Below the pieces are notes generated by a model, which worked only from the letters and a program-made list of their open reading frames with translations, ran no database searches and had not been told where the DNA came from. A stretch of DNA of 7,585 nucleotides, from the NCBI GenBank assembly GCA_017553245.1, contig JAFZMT010000076.1, positions 1-7,585 of the forward strand, given 5' to 3'. Positions 4,507-7,585 of this stretch are shown piece by piece. The position numbers were made by a program, and so were the translations under genes. Position 1 is the stretch's first letter, and each line of letters opens with the position of its first letter. Source of the DNA: Methanomicrobium sp. (lineage in GTDB: Archaea > Halobacteriota > Methanomicrobia > Methanomicrobiales > Methanomicrobiaceae).

Positions 4507-7296
4507 ATGAGTAAATTTGAGATGAAAGAATACGAAGAAAAATACTGTCGGGAGTGGAAGCACGCTTTCGAGTCCGACCCCAAGGAGGGCGTCGACAAGT
4601 TCTATATCAACGTCGCCTACCCCTACCCGAGCGGCGCCATGCACGTCGGTCACGGAAGGACATATATTGCCCCCGACGTAATCGCCAGATACAAGAGAAT
4701 GCAGGGTCGTCATGTCCTGTTCCCGATGGCATTCCATGTTACGGGTTCGCCCGTCATCGGAATTTCCAAGAGGATAGCCAGAGGCGACGAGAAGACAATC
4801 AAGCTCTACCGCGACTTATACCGCGTTCCGCAGGATGTGCTCAACCGCTTTGTCGAGCCTACCGAGATTGTGAAATACTTCAGCGACGAATACGAGCGCG
4901 TCATGAGCAGCTGCGGTCTTTCCATCGACTGGAGACGCAGATTTACGACGGTCTATCCGCAGTACAGCAAGTTCATTGAGTGGCAGTACAAGCACCTCTA
5001 TGAGCAGAACCGCGTCAGAAAGGGTGCGCACCCCGTCAAGTTCTGCCCGCAGTGCGACAACCCCGTGGGCGACCACGACCTGCTTGAAGGAGAGAAGGCG
5101 GAGATTGTCAAATATACGCTCGTCATGTTCTCATGGGGAGAATATAAGGTGCCCTGCGCAACCCTGCGCCCCGAGACGACATACGGTGTGACAAATCTCT
5201 GGGTCAACCCGAAGGTTACCTATAAGAAGGTGCTCCTCGACGGCGAAAAGTGGATTTTATCGCCGGAGGCGGCGCACAAGCTCTCGCTTCAGGAGCATGA
5301 GGTAAAGGAGGAGGGCGAGATTTCGGGTGCCGACCTCGTGGATCAGAAGATGAGCCACCACATGTGCGGCAGTGTGCCCGTTCTTCCCGCCGAGTTCGTC
5401 GACCCCGACATGGCAACAGGTATCGTTATGAGCGTTCCCGCCCATGCGCCGTTTGACTACATAGCACTCCGCGACCTTCAGAAACAGGGCAAATACACCG
5501 ACATTCAGCCGATTGCGCTTATCTCGGTGCCGGGCTTCGGTCAGTTCCCCGCAAAGGATGCGGTCGAGCGCTCGGGTATTGCCGACCAGAACGACCCGGG
5601 CATGGAGACTCTGACGCAGGAGGTTTACAGCGCGGAGTTTTCGAGCGGAAAGATGTTCCCGCAGTACGGCGGCAAGCCGGTTAAGATTGCCCGCGATGAG
5701 TTTGCAACCCTTATGCGCGAGAAATACGGCTCCATCATAATGTATGATTTCGACAATCACAACGTTATGTGCCGCTGCGGAAGCCGCGTCTTCGTCAAGA
5801 TCCTCAAGGATCAGTGGTTCTTACAGTACAGCGACGAGGCATGGAAGAAGCAGATTCACGAGCAGTTAAACAAGGTCGAGCTTGTTCCGCCCGAGGTCAG
5901 AACCGAGTTTGAGAGGACAATCGACTGGCTCAAGGACTGGGCATGTTCCAGAAGAATCGGTCTGGGAACGAGGATGCCGTTTGACAAGAACTGGCTTGTC
6001 GAGCCGCTTTCGGATTCGACCATCTACATGGCGTTCTACACCATCGCCCACAAGCTGCTTCAGATTGAGCCGGAGAAGCTCACGCCCGAGGTCTTCGACT
6101 ACGTCTACCGCGGCGAAGGCAGCCCCGACAAACTGCCGATTCCGAAGGAGACCGCGGAAGACCTGAGAAAGGAGTTCCTTTACTGGTATCCGTACGATTT
6201 CAGATTCTCGGCAAAGGATCTCATCTCGAACCACCTGACTTTCCAGCTCTTCCACCACAAGGCGCTCTTCCCCGAGAACCTTCAGCCCAAGGGTATGGTC
6301 GTCTTCGGTATGGGTCTGCTCGAGGGCGCAAAGATGTCATCGTCGAAGGGCAATGTCTTCCTGCTCGAAGATGCGGTGCGCGATCTGGGCGCGGATACGG
6401 TAAGGATGTTCCTTGTCGGCAGTGCCGAGCCGTGGCAGGATTTCGACTGGAGACGCGAGCTGGTTGCGGCGACAAAGAAGCAGATCGAGAGATTCTACAC
6501 TCTGGTCACGGAGAGCAATGACGCGAGCGGAAGCTACGACATCGATAAGTGGCTCATCTCACGCCTTCAGGAGAGAATCAAGAAGACGGATGAGGCGTTG
6601 CAGCTCTTCCAGACACGTCAGGCACTTCAGGAGGCTTACTTCGGCATCGATTCCGACCTCAAGTGGTACCGCCGCCGCCTTCCCGAAGGCGTTACGGGCT
6701 CTGCGGTCTTAAAGGAGGTCAACAGCGTCTGGATAAGGCTTCTTGCGCCGTTCATCCCGTTCACGTGTCAGAACCTGTGGGAGTTCACCGGCAACAGCGG
6801 CAACATCGCGTTTGCGCAGTGGCCGACGGCGGATGCGTCCAAGATTGACGAGCCGGTCGAGCTTGCCGAGGAGCTTCTCATAAGGACGACCGAGGATATC
6901 GAGTCGATTGTGAAGCTCATCGAGACCGAGAAGGCTTCGACGATTACGCTCTTTGTGACGCCGGAATGGAAATACGACCTCTTTAAGAGGATTGCAAACG
7001 CCGAGGACAGAAACAATGTCATCGGTCTTGTGATGAAGGACGAGGCAATGAAGAAGCGCGGCAAAGAGGCGACGGATGCGACAAAGCAGATTACGACGCT
7101 GATTCACCGCCTGCCGCCCGACCTTGTGGCGATGATTGCGAAGAACGACGTCAACGAGGCGGCGGTCTTTGAGGCGGCGGTCGGCTTCCTTGAGCGCGAA
7201 TACGGTCTCAAGGTGAAGATTGTGAAGTCGGATGAATCGACGCATCCGAAAGCGCGTCAGGCACTGCCCTTCAAGCCGGCAATACTGATTGAGTGA
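4507..7296 (+). CDS. leuS: Leucyl-tRNA synthetase, archaeal type
   Basis: Class Ia aminoacyl-tRNA synthetase of 929 residues, within the usual archaeal length, charging tRNA-Leu in the cytosol. Seen: [16 protein letters not shown] with the HIGH-type motif HVGH at 46-49; FHVTGSPV at 76-83; an inserted CP1 editing domain with the Thr-rich TLRPETTYG (219-227) and the conserved editing aspartate D317 in [19 protein letters not shown] (479-488); the KMSKS loop as KMSSSK (609-614); then the helical anticodon-binding domain and a C-terminal domain ending [11 protein letters not shown], as in archaeal/eukaryal LeuRS. Cysteine pairs C180/C183 (FCPQC) and C422/C424 (CRCG) flank the editing insertion and may together form a zinc site. 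The start has a near-consensus ribosome binding site and its own TATA element, so the gene is probably transcribed independently. All catalytic and editing motifs are intact. The neighbour to the right is convergent. Confidence 0.97.
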   Translation: MSKFEMKEYEEKYCREWKHAFESDPKEGVDKFYINVAYPYPSGAMHVGHGRTYIAPDVIARYKRMQGRHVLFPMAFHVTGSPVIGISKRIARGDEKTIKLYRDLYRVPQDVLNRFVEPTEIVKYFSDEYERVMSSCGLSIDWRRRFTTVYPQYSKFIEWQYKHLYEQNRVRKGAHPVKFCPQCDNPVGDHDLLEGEKAEIVKYTLVMFSWGEYKVPCATLRPETTYGVTNLWVNPKVTYKKVLLDGEKWILSPEAAHKLSLQEHEVKEEGEISGADLVDQKMSHHMCGSVPVLPAEFVDPDMATGIVMSVPAHAPFDYIALRDLQKQGKYTDIQPIALISVPGFGQFPAKDAVERSGIADQNDPGMETLTQEVYSAEFSSGKMFPQYGGKPVKIARDEFATLMREKYGSIIMYDFDNHNVMCRCGSRVFVKILKDQWFLQYSDEAWKKQIHEQLNKVELVPPEVRTEFERTIDWLKDWACSRRIGLGTRMPFDKNWLVEPLSDSTIYMAFYTIAHKLLQIEPEKLTPEVFDYVYRGEGSPDKLPIPKETAEDLRKEFLYWYPYDFRFSAKDLISNHLTFQLFHHKALFPENLQPKGMVVFGMGLLEGAKMSSSKGNVFLLEDAVRDLGADTVRMFLVGSAEPWQDFDWRRELVAATKKQIERFYTLVTESNDASGSYDIDKWLISRLQERIKKTDEALQLFQTRQALQEAYFGIDSDLKWYRRRLPEGVTGSAVLKEVNSVWIRLLAPFIPFTCQNLWEFTGNSGNIAFAQWPTADASKIDEPVELAEELLIRTTEDIESIVKLIETEKASTITLFVTPEWKYDLFKRIANAEDRNNVIGLVMKDEAMKKRGKEATDATKQITTLIHRLPPDLVAMIAKNDVNEAAVFEAAVGFLEREYGLKVKIVKSDESTHPKARQALPFKPAILIE

Positions 7297-7320
7297 CGGG
7301 ATAACCGTCCGAATCTCAAA

Positions 7321-7349
7321 TTTACTCTTTTATATTTTTTAACGATTTT
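7321..7349 (+). terminator. T-rich terminator downstream of leuS
   Basis: The plus strand is T-rich from 7321 (TTTACTCTTTTATATTTTTT, with six Ts at 7335-7340, then a further T4 at 7346-7349), 24 nt after the leuS stop and without a strong stem. Archaeal RNA polymerase terminates at such oligo-T tracts. Confidence 0.6.
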
Positions 7350-7371
7350 AAAAAAGCGAATTGTAAAAAAA
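7350..7371 (-). terminator. T-rich terminator for the minus-strand gene at the right edge
   Basis: On the minus strand this gives T7 (7371-7365) and T6 (7355-7350), beginning 6 nt after the TGA stop at 7380-7378. Together with the plus-strand T tracts it makes an 81-bp bidirectional terminator between convergent genes. Confidence 0.6.
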
Positions 7372-7377
7372 TTATGA

Positions 7378-7585
7378 TCAGTCAGCGCCTTTAACGGCGT
7401 CGGTTGCCTTCTTCCTTCTCTCTTTGGTGCTGTATCCCGTGACATACTCAAGGTATGCCCGGAATCTCTTGTTGGTGTCGAGAACTATTTTGTCGGCGTC
7501 CTCCTCGGAATGCGTCTCGTAGATCTTTGCGTCCGAGACTGTGTCGACTAAGAGCATGTTTCCCTTGTCGTTTACCCACGCCTCA
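7378..7585 (-). CDS. C-terminal part of a small archaeal protein, probably DUF5611 family (5' end outside the window)
   Basis: Seen: on the minus strand 68 codons read without a stop from the right edge to TGA at 7380-7378. The product starts EAWVNDKGNMLLVDTVSDAK, contains LDTNKRFRAYLEYVTGYSTK, and ends in a basic tail with ERRKKA and VKGAD. The pattern is a beta-strand pair followed by an amphipathic helix and the TGY-S/T-xKER signature near the C-terminus. From memory this matches small (about 100-residue) proteins of unknown function, DUF5611, conserved in methanogenic euryarchaea. The function is unknown and I propose none. The gene is convergent with leuS and ends just before a T-rich terminator. 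That it is a coding region is well supported by the uninterrupted frame and the terminator; the family name is moderately sure. Confidence 0.65.
   Translation of the reverse strand, partial: EAWVNDKGNMLLVDTVSDAKIYETHSEEDADKIVLDTNKRFRAYLEYVTGYSTKERRKKATDAVKGAD

Noticed and set aside
1..7585. Insertion sequence, prophage, toxin–antitoxin or defence module
   Set aside because: No transposase, integrase, terminal inverted repeats, attachment sites or defence-type domains are visible. The PIN domain here is part of a 669-residue housekeeping protein, not a VapC toxin with an adjacent antitoxin.

Overview
This window is almost certainly from a methanogenic euryarchaeon, most likely of the Methanomicrobia/Methanomicrobiales; the genus cannot be settled by eye. 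The evidence is an archaeal-type leucyl-tRNA synthetase, a stand-alone HisI, the archaeal PIN–ATPase–KH protein (COG1855/PINA type), an archaeal A24 prepilin peptidase, TATA-box-like promoters, GGAGGT-type ribosome binding sites, and T-tract terminators without hairpins. Coding DNA is moderately GC-rich and dense, and intergenic DNA is clearly AT-rich.

Layout: (1) 1-773, minus strand: the N-terminal 257 codons of a gene running off the left edge. I read it as the long, low-complexity N-terminal extension of an archaeal type II/IV pilus secretion ATPase (GspE/TadA family). (2) 774-1083: a 310-bp AT-rich divergent intergenic region with layered regulatory-looking structure. It holds a perfect 19-bp inverted repeat, a TATA-like element for the minus-strand gene, a run of A/T-rich repeats spaced about 10.5 bp, and four tandem 10-bp repeats. 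(3) 1084-4401, plus strand: A24 prepilin peptidase, hisI (sharing an ATGA overlap with the peptidase gene) and the PIN–ATPase–KH gene 34 bp later, probably one transcript. (4) 4402-4506: a GC-rich inverted repeat followed by an AT-rich promoter for leuS. (5) 4507-7296, plus strand: a complete archaeal leuS. (6) 7297-7377: a convergent T-rich/A-rich terminator region. (7) 7378-7585, minus strand: the last 68 codons of a small archaeal protein resembling DUF5611.

Functionally, the two genes facing away from each other at the left may belong to one process: the peptidase cleaves type IV pilin-like (class III) signal peptides, and the ATPase would power assembly of the resulting filament. HisI (histidine biosynthesis), the PIN–ATPase–KH protein (nucleic-acid transactions) and LeuRS (translation) are housekeeping genes with no obvious link to pili. 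I see no CRISPR array, mobile element, tRNA/rRNA or recognisable new defence system. The least explained part is the repeat-rich divergent intergenic region.
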